From G965232465 sp965232465 (lineage in GTDB: Bacteria > Pseudomonadota > Alphaproteobacteria > JAQWUY01): DNA of 64,000 nucleotides. The notes beneath the pieces were generated by a model, which was not told where the DNA came from, made no database searches, and saw only the letters and a program-made list of their open reading frames with translations. The position numbers were made by a program, and so were the translations under genes. This document shows positions 63,401-64,000 of this stretch, piece after piece (within the stretch, counting starts at the first letter, position 1; each line of letters opens with the position of its first letter). The stretch spans positions 1 through 64,000 of the forward strand of contig OZ246977.1 in the NCBI GenBank assembly GCA_965232465.1. Reading direction: 5' to 3'.

Positions 63401-64000
63401 AAATAAAGAAACTTTTACATTGTTGCGAAAAATAGAAAACTGTTCTGTCACATTGTGTCAAATTGCTGATGTTAAGGCAGGTCTAAAAGCATATGAGGAG
63501 GGTAAAGGTAGTCCAAAACAAACAAATGATATGAGAAAAAAAAGAGTATATCATGCAAATAAAAAATTAAATAAAAATTATATCAAGTATTTACAAGGTA
63601 AAGATGTATGCCGTTATTATATGGGGTGGTCGGGTGAATATTTATTATTTGGTGATAATTTGGCATCGCCAAGAAAAGACCCCGATTTATATAACGCAGA
63701 CAGAATCCTAGTACGACAAATCCCATCAAAATTACCCTATTGTATACAAGCGGTCAATACAGGTGAATATTTACTGAATGATTTAAATTCTATGAATATT
63801 GTAAGAATCCAAGAATCGCCATTATTTGTGCTTGCTATATTGAACAGTAAACTTATGTCGTATTGGTTTGTAAATACATTTGGTAAAATGCAAAGGAGAA
63901 TTTTTCCACAATTTAAAATCAACGAACTAAAACGATTCCCAATTGTAAGAAATGTATCTGTAAAAAACAAACAGAAACTTGTAGACCTTGCCCAAAAATG
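60474..64000 (+). CDS. Type IIG restriction-modification enzyme (Eco57I/TaqI-like), incomplete at window edge
   Basis: One open frame runs from the ATG at 60474 to the window end (about 1,175 codons, no stop). The N-terminus has a restriction-nuclease core (NIDLVICKN, Asp82; LFEFKRPK, Glu96 and Lys98). A helical connector leads to the methyltransferase domain: GSYYTPGHITEYM, AdoMet motif I CDPAVGSGHFLV (about 543-554), and catalytic NPPY (831-834), the gamma-class N6-adenine type. The C-terminal part with KRVYHANKKLNKNYIKYLQG and LFVLAILNSKLMSYWF is the target-recognition region. It combines cutting and methylation in one chain, so no separate subunits are needed. An AAAGGA lies before the start. 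Confidence 0.9.
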   Translation, partial: MLDSLRNLLVIYNKGYIAERPTRSDFENFLSNLVQYQNEIKIAYTQGESEEHIKGIFKTFLDKCLCLETHSHITVNTSNNIDLVICKNNIPEVLFEFKRPKNPEMINTADMNKKALHEAIAYFYDQKISGNLNIKHIIITDGMQFFFFDARKFGHKKLEKLCTDFYNGTLFIDTMPSLYDAIKSLIDTNPDIDFYQHYHTFDISHFGDWATEHNHSIDYDDTDTFRMIQLYKVFHADFLLWEYNPVDSNQLNKKFYKELLYILGLQEKNIKGTITITPTNQDGGFMTEVLYKIKSESSLASDAYMDSAFGLITTWLNRILFLKLFEGQLVAFNDNDVHMKFMQSDKIPNFDTLNTLFFEILGTPIEQRREKYHHMHTIPYLNSALFERTSIEEKTGIVISNIPDNSEMKILSNSVLRNRTEYSVTKPQKTLKYLLDFLDAYDFASSYTTGGVKEDTPEIINSSVLGLIFEKLNGYKDGSYYTPGHITEYMAEQSINRAVVQKYNDAFGWNCQNILEIKNHMQGVATFPEYQKYTKIIDSLTVCDPAVGSGHFLVSVLNHIIALKSYFGLLWDGKEKIHDTVSVFNDILHIYYQNDKPFVYNRYQSTTHQLQQVIFAEKKRIIENSLFAVDINPNSVEICKLRLWIELLKHTYYYPNGTMEILPNIDINVKCGNSLISKFPPKVGQSILGKTPTKDQKQQIIIFRDLVHAYINAYGKQAKAQVQQQLDMVKKNIKNMITDQLDTYKIAPKFIKAIKTQEKKAKQAKTVDDIKQQYEKLDNLRAQYSKHQSGGMLGEVAEDPLYKNGLEWMLEFPEVLDDNAVFIGFDVVIANPPYIFARNSLDKGLTTEIKQYYKSNFKVAEYQLNLYPLFMELADNLLCLKGHFAFITPNNFLTLNTDSILRKQILSKSHIIITNFLSSVFEDAQVDTAVTIHSKYGNKNIISLYEYQDKHILIDTCNTDIFLNNHEYIINFDMLKNKETFTLLRKIENCSVTLCQIADVKAGLKAYEEGKGSPKQTNDMRKKRVYHANKKLNKNYIKYLQGKDVCRYYMGWSGEYLLFGDNLASPRKDPDLYNADRILVRQIPSKLPYCIQAVNTGEYLLNDLNSMNIVRIQESPLFVLAILNSKLMSYWFVNTFGKMQRRIFPQFKINELKRFPIVRNVSVKNKQKLVDLAQK

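Overview
The window is a chromosomal segment of an alphaproteobacterium, probably host-associated, with moderately AT-rich DNA. I base this on the origin-proximal order dnaQ-coaE-aroE-maf | oriC | hemE-hemJ-rho, on addB/addA next to rho, and on a hemC-hemD-mitofilin-hemY run whose mitofilin-like member carries the N-terminal helix-turn-helix typical of alphaproteobacteria. I cannot name the genus. TGA acts as a stop codon in many genes here.

Layout. 0.25-9.8 kb is metabolic: cobalamin genes (cbiB, cobQ), pseudouridine breakdown (psuK-psuG, same strand as cobQ), a Fic AMP-transferase, hisD, and threonine-to-glycine breakdown (kbl-tdh). 9.9-11.2 kb holds a membrane-GAF protein overlapping a Panacea-like (DUF4065-type) protein. 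11.9-25.9 kb is one ORF of about 4,646 codons encoding an inverse autotransporter (intimin/invasin-like) adhesin, with seven near-identical tandem repeats of about 621 bp. 25.9-33.5 kb is an AT-rich accessory island with a DprA-like protein, a Panacea antitoxin beside a broken small membrane gene, small membrane proteins, an ATPase/nuclease pair, a DUF4143 ATPase, a 23-bp tandem repeat and gene fragments. 33.7-39.6 kb is the origin region; oriC lies at about 36.43-36.72 kb with seven exact DnaA boxes. 40.0-56.2 kb holds addA-addB, a DNA methyltransferase/GIY-YIG fusion, tsaE, a hemY-like gene, a mitofilin-like gene, hemD and hemC on the minus strand, then tsaD, gpsA, trxA and mnmE on the plus strand. 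56.2-60.3 kb is a scarred region: remains of an AAA+/subtilase operon split by an inverted copy of a deacetylase gene end, the deacetylase itself, a membrane protein, a second Fic protein and an S9-peptidase fragment. From 60.47 kb a type IIG restriction-modification protein runs off the window.

How the parts work together. HemE, HemJ, HemD and HemC serve haem synthesis. TsaD and TsaE (t6A) and MnmE serve tRNA modification. AddAB repairs DNA breaks. Conflict-type genes are concentrated on the left side of oriC and at the right edge, and several are decayed.

A family of about 230-bp elements with ends TATAGTCAAT occurs three times (4675, 33284, and a decayed copy at 11409). Its internal hairpins keep pairing while their stem sequence changes, which suggests a structured mobile element. 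All product calls come from reading translated sequence and motifs; no database search was run.
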